Positions 46,232 to 58,698 of a stretch of 64,000 bases of DNA are shown in pieces. This stretch comes from Amblyomma americanum. Its lineage: Eukaryota; Arthropoda; Arachnida; Ixodida; Ixodidae. The translations under genes and the position numbers were made by a program. Below the pieces are notes generated by a model. The model had not been told where the DNA came from. It saw nothing but the letters and a program-made list of their open reading frames with translations, and searched no databases. The stretch is from NCBI RefSeq assembly GCF_052857255.1, contig NC_135497.1:351649885-351713884 (forward strand), read 5' to 3'. Positions within the stretch are counted from its first letter, which is position 1; each line of letters opens with the position of its first letter.

Positions 46232-49200
46232 GTGAGTGACCACCAGGAGCTCCTGTTGCTGGTTTAACCCATTGTTTATACATGGTAGCACTTAACATGA
46301 CTTTGTGCTGTTACATATGAACAGGCAGTAAATATAACATTGTCTCTAGCATCTCTTCTACCATAGCCAAAAGTAGTTATAGGTAGGCAAATGTGTCCAG
46401 TACAGACTTGGAGAAAGCTAATTTTATTTGAGGTAGCATATCATGAATGAACGACCTGTCATCCAAATTAAGTCAATCACCTCTCAGCCTAGTTCAGCTA
46501 TCCGTGGCTCAGTCTACAGAAATAATTTCGCTGTTTTAGAAAAGGTTGTTACAGTTTTATTGTGCATTCACAGTACAATAAAATCCTGCTTGTTGGTTAT
46601 TTAACAAGTGTGTGTTTCTTTCCTATCAACATTAATCTCAAGAACGAGCTTTAACTTACATAATTGGCCATGCTTCATTCCTGTTTATGCCTAGCTGTTA
46701 TAAATATATAAATTGGCTTTCTACCCTGTGTGCTCCAGCAACCTTTCACTGATACACTGTGTGCTATTATTTCTATTTGCATATAATACAGTAGAACCCC
46801 TCTATAGTAAAGTGGCTCGGACCAGCAAAGATCTTACTATATCAGGGTATTTACTATATCAGTTGTTGGCGATGGCAAGGCTCTGACTATGCTCTCTCTC
46901 TGCTTACTAAGCGCCTTGTGTTGGTTTGTAATACAAACACCCAGAAATACCTTGCATCCTGCTCTTATCGTCCCTTTATGTGATAATTATTTATTATCAG
47001 TTATCACATGTTATCATGTTTTCGAGATTGTTCACGTCTTGTGGAAGTACGGCATTTACACGAATACAATTACAAAAATAAAGCGAGTTTGATTCCATCT
47101 GAAAACCAAAGCTTTCCATGATCACGGCATTGTCTTGTGTAGCTTCAGTGTCATTTAAGAGGCAGTAGTTAGGAAACACGCACGACAGAGTCAAGCGTGG
47201 CAAAACCGCCTACGCAGTTCCACTGTGCCTATACTTCTTGCCGCTGCTTCCCCATGCTTCGTGCGGCCGGGCTACAAATGCTCGCCCTTTTCCTCCCTTT
47301 TCTACTCCTCACTGCACTTTAACTGGCTTTCCTTTCTCAGCGACCTGCGCCGGCTTCTTTCTGCGTTCATAGCCGGCTTTACTTTTTTTGTGCGTGCCAC
47401 GCGCGCTTTGCTTCACGACCTCAATGTCTTCCAAAAGTTGGCTTCTCGTAGTGGCTCTCAGCTCAGTGGTAAAGCCACCTCAAAGAGCGCATTCGGTATC
47501 TATGCTTCGCGATCCTAGACTTTGCGCGTGCCGCAATGTCGTTATTCCACAGGCAGTACATCGCCTTGGCCAGACGCTCATTACTATAGTCGTTTCTTCG
47601 AAAAATATCATTGCTATAACCGAAAAAAAAAAGTGTACAGTTGTCTATGGAAGGTGAAATGGGACTGCAGTTTCACTTTACTATTATCCGAGTTTTTACT
47701 ATAACCGACTTTGCTATAGTGCTGTTCTACTGTTACATGAGATGGCTTGGCTAAGCTTTGTGATGAGTGCATATGCCAAGTTATTCGCACCGCAGTAGTG
47801 CAGTGTCCTCAGTCTTTTTACAGTCCTTTTTCATTAATAATTCAGTCCTTTTTCATTAACAATTAAGCTTGACAGCTCATAATTATTCATCCTTGACAAG
47901 AAAAAATGGCACCTCAATATGGCAAGATATGTCTGCACCTTAGGGGCAGGCAATATTTTTCTAGTCTCAGTTATTAGTCCACACTTATACTACTAAAATT
48001 CTTAGCATGTCGTTGACAGCAGCTTTTGAAAGTAAAATGAAAGTTGCATTTCCACAAGTTCTCTGTCTGTAAATATGCAGCTGAATGCGTGCGGTGGTTT
48101 CTCATCATATTCTTTCTTGATAAGTGTCGGCAACCTCATTAGCTAGTTGTGTGCCTCGAGGCCATGAGGTACATAGGGATCACATTGGCAGTTGGCAGTA
48201 TGACACATAGCAGAGCTGCTGCTTTTTTCATGTCACTGTTATGAGATACCTGTAAAGAGAGGGTGTGATAATGGACTTGGCTTTTAGACAACTTTTTTTT
48301 TTGTGCTTTCCAACAACTCTCATTTGAGTTGTTGGATAATGAAGGGCACAAAAAGTGCACAGAATAATAAAGTGCGCGCTATGAAACGGAGTACAGTAGT
48401 TATAGTAGGTATGGGCTCAGGGGCACTATCCTTGTTTAAAATAAAGAGCAATAATAAATGGCCTAATGAGTAGCAACTAATTTTGCCTTTTAAGTTGCTT
48501 TTCTTTTATGTTAGGATATCATGCACATGTGTAAGTAGGTGTGTGCTAGGGAACAGGCACCGCTCTAGATGTGTTGGGGTGTTTAGAATAATGCGCAATT
48601 CTAAAATGTGTGCTGATTTTAAAATTGCTGTGGTCAAATGCATTTTAACAGGGTGTGTAATTGGGCTTCTGCTAGATGTCCAGAAAATTTCACCACGAAT
48701 GTTTATGTAGATGGGGCTTCTTCATGTAGATAGGAGTTTACATGTGGTAGGACATGGCTACATTTGTGTAAACTTTGGTTTTTCACAAGTTCCTTGTTTT
48801 AGTTCCATCAGTGCACTTTTTGTCAATTTTGTTTTGTCATAACGTGTTTTAGCTGCCTCCCGTATCTCTTTGCAAAGACCCCTTGCACTTCGCCCCTTAT
48901 GTGTTTGCTTTGAAACATGTTTTCATGAGGCCCTTGCAGCTTTGGCTACAGTATTGCCACAATGTTTTCATTTACTTTTGTCCACAGTGGCCACCAGTCT
49001 TTGCTTGGTTTATGATTTAGCAGTGTGTCTTTATGTGTGTGTGCGTGTGTGCTTGTGTGAAGTTTTACACTTGCGTGTGTGTCTTGCTGCTTTCTTCTTT
49101 CGCACATTCCACACTAGTCTCTCATCATTTCTCTTTTTGATTGTGACTTGACTATGCATGATCCACACGCCAGGGCTCCTTTCACTGAATGGCTCGTTCG

Positions 49201-50115
49201 TTTGTTACACTTCTGACATGCAGCTGTGGCTAGGTCAATGGCAGTGTAAGTAAGATTTTGCTGAAAACTCTCCTTCACACCCTTTTCAGTTTGCTTCATG
49301 CTTTACTCCTATTTGCCCCTTTGCTTTCATATACCTGGGTTACTTTTGCACTTGCCTGCATGTATGAGTGCAAAGCTCCCTGCCTGGCCATTGGCATGCT
49401 GCATGGTTCACCATCTTTGACACACCTCCTCCTCATGTGTCTGGTGCACTGCAATAATTTCTCACCAGAAAATCCACTCTATTCAACTTGTCGCTTCCTG
49501 CTTGTGTTTTCCTCATTGGCAATTCATTATGCCTGCTGTATGCTTTATGAATGTAACACACCTTGCTAAGTTTCTTTTCTAATGTTCCCATCTTGTGACC
49601 ATGTGTAGACTTTTTTTGACTGATAATTACTTTTTAGGTATTGTTTAGGCATTAGTGTTCTTTTTATTTTATTTCACAAATAATATATGTTCTGTAACCA
49701 TCTTTTTACGATCAAAATATATGCACTAAGGAACAAAAACTTTGCATTCATTCTCTTTTCAGTGAGTGTGCTCCATATACTTGAGCACAACTGATAAATT
49801 TAGTGCGCATGTCATGACTTGTCCTTGCTTTCTGGGTGGTTATGAAGCAGATGCTATGAGAACACATATATGATGTGAAATTACATATATGTGCTGTTTT
49901 GGTTTTATTTGTTGTGGGCTTTGAACAGATGACCACGTTTTGGCATGTCATATATTTATTCCAGATGAGAATTATGTTGTATTGTAGTTCAATTTGTTTT
50001 TTTTTTTGCACCTTGTCATTAACTCAATTTTTATGTGAATCGTTAATCACAGTGTGCCAACATGTGCCTGACAGCATGAAACATTTAATGCCTTTGAATC
50101 CCTCAAATGTTGCAG
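46232..50115 (+). other. pan: TCF intron between the HMG box and C-clamp exons
   Basis: 3.9 kb, AT-rich, from GTGAGT to AATGTTGCAG. It holds the pogo-like MITE (46789-47732). I see nothing recognisable in 46232-46788 or 47733-50115 apart from T-rich and TG-rich runs. Confidence 0.7.
46789..47732. mobile_element. Pogo/Tigger-like MITE
   Basis: The left end CAGTAGAACCCCTCTATAGT and the right end, read on the reverse strand CAGTAGAACAGCACTATAGC, are inverted repeats that continue with blocks of (TA)GTAAA and TATAGTAAAAAC. The CAGTAGAACC...TATA start is typical of pogo/Tigger-like elements. TA precedes the left end, but the right end is followed by TTA, so the TA duplication is imperfect. The 944-bp interior has no transposase. 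Confidence 0.7.
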
Positions 50116-50188
50116 ATCTAAACAATCCCAAGAAGTGCCGAGCAAGGTATGGCTTGGACCAGCAGAGTGACTGGTGCAAGCCTTGTCG
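50116..50188 (+). CDS. pan: TCF/pangolin exon: first part of the C-clamp
   Basis: A 73-nt exon encoding [20 protein letters not shown] and [16 protein letters not shown] and WCKPCR hold three of the four zinc-binding cysteines of the C-clamp, the second DNA-binding domain in TCFs, which reads GC-rich helper sites. The fourth Cys is in the next exon. Acceptor TGTTGCAG, donor GTAAGA. The length is not a multiple of three, so skipping this exon would shift the frame of the last one. In Drosophila pangolin and in vertebrate E-tail TCFs the same motif directly follows the HMG box and basic tail. Confidence 0.95.
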
Positions 50189-52514
50189 GTAAGAATGCCT
50201 TTTATTGCAGCTTAGTTACTCTTGAGAAGAGTGGAATTCAATTCCACAAATAGGTTCGCTTAGTCTGTTCTGTGCGAGCAGTTTTTCTGAAGGGATGCTT
50301 TCTTTGGGGCATTGGAAAATTGTCAATCCAATTTGTTGGCCTTTGGCTTATGCTTTTACCCAGGAATTTAAGCATCATTAACAATAAACAAGGCAGGTCT
50401 TTAAATCAAAGCAGTTCATCTTGTCATAGAGGTGCAGTGGCTATCAGTTTTAAACTGAGATGCAGATGAAGTGATGAGCTCGGAAAATTTGCTGGGATAA
50501 CATGGATGTGGTTTGTGTGATATGGAAGCAATTGGAGATCATTGGCAGAGGCCTTTGTCCTGCAGTGGACACAACTCAGCTGGTGGTAGTGCTAATGATA
50601 ACTGGCGGGGTCTTAGTTTTGCCAGTTAGTGGTCCTGATGATGATAGTAAAATCCTGCTGTGCGAAAAGAAAATTTAATGGCTGTAACAAAATTGCCAAA
50701 CCAATTAATCATCCAGCGTGCCATATTTATATGTGTATAACATGTCCATGAATGTAATGCGAGAGGGGAGTTTGAACCCTTACAAAAATGAAAAAAAAAA
50801 AGATATTACGATTATAACACAATTGCAGCCTGTTCAAGGCAACTATAAGCCAACTTTGAACCGAGGGCTTTGGAAAAACTGGATGACGCACAAAAATATG
50901 GAAGCAATGAAAAATTACTCTCAAAGGGGGACGCTTAATTGCTGATTACTAGCGACAAAGCAATAGCACAGCTGCTCCTCATAGACACCCATAGTGTGAC
51001 CCAGTCCCATAGACACACTTGCGTGTGTTGGTTGACAGTTTGACTTCTGACCGATGGCTGGTGCGAATTGTGACTAGCATTTCTGTGCTAGGCTTCACGC
51101 AGATTAGAATGCAATCAGTCCCGCACTTGTGCAGCAATTTGGGGGCCCACAATCTTTGCCCCAGAAACCGCTGCCACAGTGAGTGTGACAGCAACACAAC
51201 AACACCGAGAAAATGTATTAATGGGCTCCTTATTCTGTCGCATAATACGCCGATATTATTTGCAGGGAAATACTTCAGAAATGCATGCTAAATCATTATG
51301 CGCAGCAAAGCCTCAGACGCCTTAACGCCAAGCACTAAGCAGTGACCGCCGTCACTGCTGTGCCACCGCTGCTTCGTGTTTCATGCTGCCCAATCCTCTG
51401 CCCGTTCGCCCTTCTTTTCTTTCCCCCTCTCCACTCACACCGGGGCACACCGGGGCATCTAGCAGCATGGTTTTGTTTTCGCGCCTTTGGTTTGTGACAG
51501 TGTGTGGGCCTATCACGGAGCTTGCAGTCCAGCAAAACTGGCACTCGGTGGCTTAGCGGTCTACATGCTGTTATGAGAGCTGCATTTGGGGCGGCACTCT
51601 ACAAGTGAGGCTCTGTCTTCGGGTGTCGCGGAGGAGCATGAAAGGGATGATCCCGCCCACGTTTCAGCTGAGGTTGCTGCTCTTGTGTCTGTTTCGCGAT
51701 CCGCCTTGTTGCGTTTTGTCAGCAATGCTTTGCCCCTCCAATATTTGACAGCTGACATCACTCCTCCAGTATGGAGGTATCTGACCACCTTACACTGCCT
51801 CATGACAGCATTCAGTAAGCTCCTCTGTCATGTAAGGCATTAAAGGGACACTAAAGGGGAACACTAAGCGAGGCAAGGCTAGGGTCACATGATAGCAAAA
51901 AGCTTTGGGGCCTTCTTAACCACATTCTTAAAGAAGAAAACGCAATAGCATTTGTAAGTTGGCCAGCTGCCATATATTCTGAAGGAGCCCCCAAAGTTTG
52001 GAAGTAGGCTCACCCCAGAATATGGATTAGGGTGGATTAGTGGGGATTCATGGTGGATTAATGTGAACTAGTGAGATTATTGGGTGAATTAACTCATATA
52101 TACCTAGCATCCTACATGTAGGACACCGTTTTTTCCTAGTAACTCTGAAAGTTTGCTGTGTAAAAGCTTGCACCTACTAGCATAGGTTCAAGAGGGTTTA
52201 ACTTTCCCTGTGCAAGGGTCGTGTTGTGTGCGTTCAGTTTTGTGCATTGTGTGGGTTCAGAAAGATCTGCCAGTCTTCTCTGGATGCCATTTTTAAATTC
52301 GACCTCATTGACTGCATTGTAATTCTGCAAGAAAAACTAATTTTTGCGCATTGTGAAACCACCGCACATGGTGAGATTTTCAAGTTTATGTCAGATGTTT
52401 GCAGTTTCACCTCACGTAACAGGTAGCAAATTTGCCTAGCGTCCTGCATTTTTCCACAGCTGAAATGTTGGTGTTGAGAAAAATATTTCCACCAATAAAA
52501 TTCTGATTCTGAAT

Positions 52515-52643
52515 TGTGAATGGCCCTGCGCATCAGCCGTATTGCTATTGCCACGTGTGTCTGTGCCCGACCTGGTTGCCCTCGGATTGTTCTCGCCGCT
52601 GCTCCCTTCCTCCCAGCTCTTTTAAATAAACCCCCGCCTTACA
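52515..52643 (+). repeat. 5' LTR of a Ty3/gypsy element, with internal deletion
   Basis: It starts TGTGAATGGCCCTGCG and ends CCCGCCTTACA, giving TG...CA ends. It contains CTTTTAAATAAAC, a combined TATA/polyadenylation-like site. Compared with the 3' LTR it lacks 48 bp just after TGTGAA. The rest differs at a handful of bases. Confidence 0.85.
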
Positions 52644-52648
52644 TTTGA

Positions 52649-52666
52649 TGGAGGTGCTGGGTAACA
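52649..52666 (+). other. Candidate primer-binding site
   Basis: TGGAGGTGCTGGGTAAC begins five bases after the 5' LTR. A start in TGG, complementary to the CCA end of a tRNA, is usual. The tRNA was not identified. Confidence 0.4.
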
Positions 52667-52675
52667 GCCCTGGAA

Positions 52676-53948
52676 TTGCGCAACCGTGCTATCCCGCCAC
52701 CTGCGGTGCCTAACGACGTTCAACATCAAGCCGTGCAAGTGGGCCCAGCTGTTACCTGCGCCGGCTCCCTTCGCCAACGGGACCCGGCCATCTTCAGTGG
52801 GACCAATGAGCAGGATGTTGAAGATTGGCTCACGTCTTACGAGAGGGTGAGCCTTTACAACAAATGGGACGATGCCACAAAACTAAATGACGTAATTTTT
52901 TATCTCACCGGCGTGGCTAACCTGTGGTATCGGAACCACGAGGTGGACATCCACACCTGGTCTGCTTTCAAGACAACCTTCTCCGAAGTGTTTTGTCGTC
53001 CTACTGTTCGGAAACTCCGCGCCGAACAACGCTTGCGTGAACGGTCTCAGCAGGTCGGCGAAAACTTTACCAGTTACATAGAAGACGTCATTGACCTATG
53101 CAAGCTTATCAACCTAACATGTCAGAAGCTGACAAGATTAAACACATTTTGAAGGGTGTTGACGACGACGCCTTTCAGATGCTGGTAGCGTGCGACTTGT
53201 TCACCGTTGCTGAAGTCGTCACCCTCTGCCAAAGCTTCGAGGAGCTGCGGAAGCAGAGGCTCCTGACTCGACAGCACCCTCGACAGGTTGAGTCGCTTGC
53301 TGGACTGACACCAGCACCTGACACCTCATCGCTGCTGCAACAAATCAAAGGCTTTGTTCGGGAAGAAGTGGCGCGTCAGCTTTCTCTTTGCCGAACCCTA
53401 CAGGGCAAGCTCCAGATTTGGCTCCGGCCCTTCGACACGCCATCCAAGAGCAGGTTGCTGAGGCTCTTCCACCCACCCATCTGCCACCACCTGTCGCCGC
53501 TCTGCTGACATACGCGGACGTTGTCGCCCAGACGCTGCCCCCTATTGCCGCTCCGCTGACATACGCGGACGTCGTCGCCAGACCTCGACCACCTACCTGT
53601 GCTTTGCCTCCAACACCTGCGCGAGCGGTGGCTCCTTCTATTCGGCCGGCTCCGCGAGTCAGCAATCCTTGGTGCACCATCGACAACCGGCCTATCTGCT
53701 ACAATTGCGGCTTGCCTGGTCATGTGGCCCGGCTTTGCCGCCGCCGTCTCCCAGTCTACGCGCTACCTCCTCCAGCTCCCGCATACTGGCCTTCCACGAG
53801 TCAGTACTCCGGATCTGCTGAGCCGCCATCTAGTCGTCCTTTTTCTCCTGACCGTTCAGCCCTTTCTAGACGCCGTTCACCTTCACCGAGGCTCCGCTCC
53901 GTTTCTCCTATGCGACGTCGCCCCAATCTCCCTCAGGAGGAAAACTAG
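52676..53948 (+). pseudogene. gypsy gag remnant
   Basis: The first frame (52676-53152) is capsid-like: FSGTNEQDVEDWLTSYERV, YLTGVANLWY and the FxxxF region of the retrotransposon gag family. It continues in another frame from about 53100 (KIKHILKGVDDDAFQMLV) and again in a third from about 53388. The third frame holds a Pro-rich linker with a duplicated LTYADVVA motif and a CCHC zinc knuckle, CYNCGLPGHVARLC, near 53697-53738, followed by an Arg/Ser-rich end. Two frame changes inactivate it. Gag would package the element's RNA in the cytoplasm. Confidence 0.85.
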
Positions 53949-56900
53949 GTGCCGCAGTTCCTGAGGCGAGAACTGCGTCCCCATCGAACTTTCCAAGGCC
54001 TCGCATATCCCCTGCTAATCTGATCGAAATTTCTGTCGAGGGCATTACTGTCTTGGCCCTTGTGGACACCGGTGCTGCGATTTCTGTTATGGACGAAAAG
54101 TTTTGTAGTTCGTTGAAGAAGGTAAAGATGCCGATTGCTGGACTGTCGCTGCGTACGGCCAGCGCTGAGCACATCAAGCCGTCCGCAGCGTGTACCGCTC
54201 GAGCTGTGATTCAGGACTCCCTCTACACGATAGAATTCGTCGTGCTGCCTTCCTATTCCCATCCTGTTATTCTGGGCTGGGATTTCCTTTCCGCCCATGA
54301 AGCTATCATCGACTGTGCTCGAGCGGAAGTCGGGTTCTCTTCTCTGCCCAATCCTTTACTGGACGCTACTCCTCCTGTTGCCTGTGTTAAAGCCCTCGCC
54401 GCCGAAGACATCGACATTCCTCCGTGCTCTTCCGTTCTTGTACACTTGTCTTGGTTTCTAACCCGTTTTCCTGCCCTACCGCTCTGCGCCTTGGAGAATG
54501 CCCCGGCAGTGTGCAGCCCATCGCATCTCTGCTCATCCGCGAGGAGACCGACGATACACCGCTCCTCGCCATGAACCCGCTCAGCCCTCCTGCCTCTATG
54601 CCAGATCGCTCTTCTACCGAATTGTTCTTGCACTGCATCGACGCCGATCTTCCGCCGCCGCAAAGAACACAGCTTCTCGCCCTCCTTCATCAATTTCGCT
54701 CTTCCTTCGACGCTCGCCAAACTTCCTTGGGCCGAACTTCCACTGTCACCCATCGCATCGACACTGGTGCCCACGCGCCACTGCGGCAGCGCCCCTATCA
54801 TGTGTCTCCAACCGAGCGCCAGACCATTACAGAGCAAGTCGACCAAATGCTTCAAAACGGCGTCACTCAGCCCTCAAGTAGCCCTTGGGCATCGCCTGTT
54901 GTCCTTGTGAAAAAGAAAGATGGCTCCATACGCTTCTGTGTCGATTACCGCCGCCTTAATAAGATACGCGCAAGGATGTCTATCCGCTCCCCCGCATAGA
55001 TGACGCTCTGGACTGTTTGCAAGGGGCGGAGCTCTTTTCCTCCCTCGATTTACGTTCTGGGTACAGGCAGGACCCCATGGAAGCGGCCGATCGTCCCAAA
55101 ACTGCTTTTGTGACCCCCGACGGATTGTATGAATTTACTGTGATGCCATTCAGCCTTTGTAATGCCCCTGCAACCTTCGAACGGATGATGGACACCATTT
55201 TGCGTGGACTCAAGTGGAAAATGTGTCTATGCTATCTCGATGACATTGTCGTCTTTTCCCCCGACTTTGAAACCCATCTCTCCCGCCTGAAGCACGTTTT
55301 GACCTGCCTCTCTGACGCTGGCCTGCAGCTCAACTTGAAGAAATGCCGTTTTGCTGCGTGTCAGCTGACAATTTTAGGACACGTCTCTAAGCAAGGCGTT
55401 CGTCCCGACCCAGCTAAACTTCGCGCTGTCGCAGACTTTCCCAAACCCACTTTCATCAAAGATTTGCGCAGCTTCTTAGGTCTGTGCTCTTACTTTCGGA
55501 GGTTTATTCGCAACTTTGCTTCGATTGCTGCGCCTTTAACACAACTGTCCGGCAGTTCCGACTTATCGATGTGGTCTCCGGCGTGCGACGATGCGTATAA
55601 CACCTTGCGCCGCCCATACTGCGCCATTTCAACTCGACCGCTCCTACCGAGGTCCACACGGACGCCAGTGGTCTCGGCCTCGGCGCCGTACTCGCCCAGT
55701 GCATCTGTGGTTTTGATGAATATGTTGTTGCCTACGCAAGCCGCACACTTACGAAGGCTGAAACTAATTACTCCGTCAGTGAAAAAGAGTGTTTGGCCAT
55801 CGTATGGGCCCTTGCCAAATTCCGCCCGTACCTCTATGGCCGCTCTTTTGACGTTTTGACAGACCATCATGCGCTTTGTTGGCTTTCTTCATTGAAAGAC
55901 CCATCCGGCCGCCTTGCCAGGTGGGCTCTTCGTCTGCAAGAATATGACATCCGCGTGGTCTATCGTTCCGGCCGCAAGCATCAAGACGCTGATGCCCTGT
56001 CCCGCTGCCCACTTCCAGCCGAGATCGCCAGCCTTTCTACCTCTGACGTCTCTCCGTCGTCCCTTCACATCAGCGACATGCCCTCAGCGCAACGTACTGA
56101 CCCCTGGATCGCTTCTCTTCTCAACTTTCTCTTCAACCCCATGGCTGCTTCTCCATCCCGTGCTCTCCGCCACCATGCTTCCCACTTCGGGATTCGCGAT
56201 AACCTCCTCTATCGCCGGAACTACAGCACCGACAGCCGCAAGTGGTTACTCGTTATTCCTCGCCACCTGCGCACGAACATATGCACCTATTTCCACGCTG
56301 ACCCACAATCCGGTCACGCGGGAGTTTTCAAGACATCCACCCGCATCCGGCTGCGCTATTACTGGCGTGGCATGTACACCTTCGTACTTAAATACGTACG
56401 TGCCTGTCTCGCCTGTCAACGTCGTTCTGCTCATCGTTCTGCTGGAGAGTTGCAGCCACTCCCTTGCCCACCACGCCCTTTCGACCGTATCGGCATTGAT
56501 TTCTACGGCCCGCTTCCGTACACTGCGGCCGGCAACCGTTGGGCTGTCATTGCGATTGATCATCTCACGAGATATGCCGAAACCGCCGCCCTTCCGTCTG
56601 CCACAGTGACAGACGTTGCCTTCTTCCTTTCACAACGTTTCGTCCTTCGTCACGGTGCACCTCCTGAACTGCTTAGCGACTGCAGATGCGCCTTTTTGTC
56701 CGATGTCGTCACCGCCCTGCTCCGCCAGTGCAACATAATCCATCGTACCACCTCTGCCTATCATCCGCAGACCAACGGTTTCACCGAGCGATTTAACCGC
56801 ACCCCTCGAATTGGGATCTCATCCTTACTTATGTGACTTTCGTCTACAACACCGCCCAGCAGCCCACTACTGGCTTCTCTCCCTTTTTTCTTCTTTACGG

Positions 56901-57319
56901 CCGTCATCCATCTGCTACAATAGACACCATTCTGCCTTACCAACCTGACGCCTCCGAATATACCCCTGTTTCCGAAGCCGTGCAACACGCAGAAGGTTGT
57001 CTGTCGCCAAATCGCCCGGTCACTCACAACTGATGCCCAGTATCGCCAGAAATTCTGCCACGATAACGCTCACACCACATCGCACTTCTCTCCTGGTGCG
57101 CTTGTGTGGCTCTGGATACCATCAAGTACTCCTGGACTCTCCTCGAAATTTCTCGCCAAGTATCACGGCCCCTACCGTGTCCTGGAGCGCACATCTCCAG
57201 TTAATTACGTTGTCGAACCCCTCACGCCATCTCCCGATCTCCGCTGCCGCGGCCGCGAGACAGTTCACATCCAGCGTCTCAAGCCTTACTACGACCCCTC
57301 CATATTGCAGTCGCCGTAA
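53949..57319 (+). pseudogene. gypsy pol remnant (protease, RT, RNase H, integrase)
   Basis: Protease shows LVDTGAAISVMD (near 54058). The reverse transcriptase has [11 protein letters not shown] (near 54935), [12 protein letters not shown] and the catalytic YLDDIVVF (near 55235). RNase H has DHHALCW (near 55862) and HQDADALSR. The integrase has a zinc-binding HHCC region with CLACQRR (near 56405), GIDFYGPL and [18 protein letters not shown]-like module, YHGPYRVLERTSPVNYVVEP, lies near 57160. These parts sit in at least five different frames, with breaks near 54420, 54965, 55605, 56805 and 57050, so it is not functional. The second integrase Asp is followed by CR where RG is usual. Confidence 0.9.
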
Positions 57320-57355
57320 GTCGCCAGGATGGCTCCTCTTCGCCCCGGGGGTGAT

Positions 57356-57532
57356 TGTGAAGAAGATGATGACCCAGACAAAGCAGATGACTCGTGAAAA
57401 CGAAGAAGATGGCCCTGCGTGTCAGCCGTATTGCTATCGCCACGTGTGTCTGTGCCCAACCTGCTTGCCCTCGGATTGTTCTCGCCGCTGCTCCCTTCCT
57501 CCCAGCTCTTTTAAATAAACCCCCGCCTTACA
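57356..57532 (+). repeat. 3' LTR of the Ty3/gypsy element
   Basis: 177 bp from TGTGAAGAAGATGATGACCC to CCCGCCTTACA. It carries the 48 bp missing from the 5' LTR and a TTTTAAATAAAC signal near its 3' part. It is preceded by a short G-rich tract (CCGGGGGTGAT), a weak polypurine candidate. Confidence 0.85.
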
Positions 57533-58573
57533 CTTTCAAATTTCTGAAGTTTCGGCAGACTATATGGGTTAATGTAGATTAGTGGGTGGATTAAGGTGGA
57601 AGAGTGAGTTGCGTTAGTACAATTCCATATAATCCAGTGGAAGGTATCGTAGTTACACGATTGTAAGTCGACCTATTTTTCAAATTTTGAAGTGAGGGGG
57701 GGGGGGGGGGGGGGGGTGAGGCGGCCGATGGTGGCTGTCGATAAGCAGCAAACCTGCACCAGCCCACTCCTCACACGTGGGCGCAGATTGCGGTTGCTCA
57801 TAAGCGCCGGCGGCCCGATAACACATTTGCGTTCTACTCTTAATAGGCGTCATCCAATTTTTTTGTTTTATTTACTTTCAACCGTGCGTTCGGCACTCAA
57901 GGGAGGGTCGATAATTGATGGAAGGGCCGCTGTTCCAATCATGGTGGCATCGCCACTCGGAACCGCAACGGCGCCGGGGAGTGTTGGTAGCCGACGGAAG
58001 AGCCGACGCCACTTACGCGTAGTTTATCTTTGGCTCTGACACATTTGACTACTGCTGGCTGCGTTTCACAAGTTTTTAATGTAGTGCTTCGTCATTCGTG
58101 CTCCGGGCCCGGTAAGCGATCGGTGCTCGTTTGCGGCTACATTCAAGATGGCTGTCATTCTTTATGCCGAAGAAATGAACTGCGCGCTGGGCCGCAAGTT
58201 CGACGTTCGCAACAGGTGATACAGGTGTGGCAGCTGCAGCAAGGCAAAATTTCCTGCTATTTCACGCAATGTTGTTATGTGGCTGCTTGCGAAGTGCGGG
58301 ATTTTGCTGCACGACGATGTTAGAACGACGAGCTGTGGGACTGCAGCAGTTATCACGACGGCAGCGCTAGTGAGGACAATGGCGCAAATGTGGACAAGTA
58401 ATTCAGTGACTAATACATTTTCACTGGTGCACGCACATCGCTTATGTCGCCGTGGCTAGCATGAGGTCCAATAAGTTTTAAAATTCTTAAGTTTTTAGAC
58501 TGTCATACCAACTAGTCCCCTACCACTCTCTTCTGGTTCCCACTAAGCTGACTCTTTAACATTACTACGATAC

Positions 58574-58698
58574 GCGGTCGTTGATCGTGCTGGCATCGTC
58601 GTCGGTCTAGCGTGACAGACCAGTGCGTCAGCGACGGCATTTGTGTACCGATCAGCCCACCGACCGTCGATCGCCGTCGCATCGGCCTAGTGTGACCG
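58574..58698 (+). repeat. Imperfect direct repeat, about 82-bp period
   Basis: Two related units, GGTCGTTGATCGTGCTGGCA...GGTCTAGCGTGAC and GACCGTCGATCGCCGTCGCA...GGCCTAGTGTGAC, are arranged head to tail. They are probably part of a dispersed repeat. Confidence 0.5.

Larger units (their letters stand above)
52515..57532 (+). mobile_element. Ty3/gypsy LTR retrotransposon, degenerate
   Basis: About 5.0 kb between related LTRs, with gag, protease, reverse transcriptase, RNase H and integrase in the usual gypsy order, in the same orientation as TCF. Several frame changes break both gag and pol. No flanking 5-bp duplication is visible (TGAAT on the left, CTTTC on the right). This could mean decay, or formation by recombination between two copies. 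It is not autonomous. Confidence 0.92.
51840..58559. mobile_element. Possible TTAA-bounded element interrupted by the gypsy element
   Basis: TTAAAGGGACACTAAAGGGG at 51840 and, on the reverse strand, TTAAAGAGTCAGCTTAGTGG ending at 58559 are partly matching inverted ends, each starting in TTAA. Without the LTR element the distance is about 1.7 kb, similar to the element at 30744. GGATTAGTGGG-like direct motifs lie on both sides of the LTR element (about 52024-52073 and 57563-57605). The interior resemblance to the other copy was not established. Confidence 0.3.
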
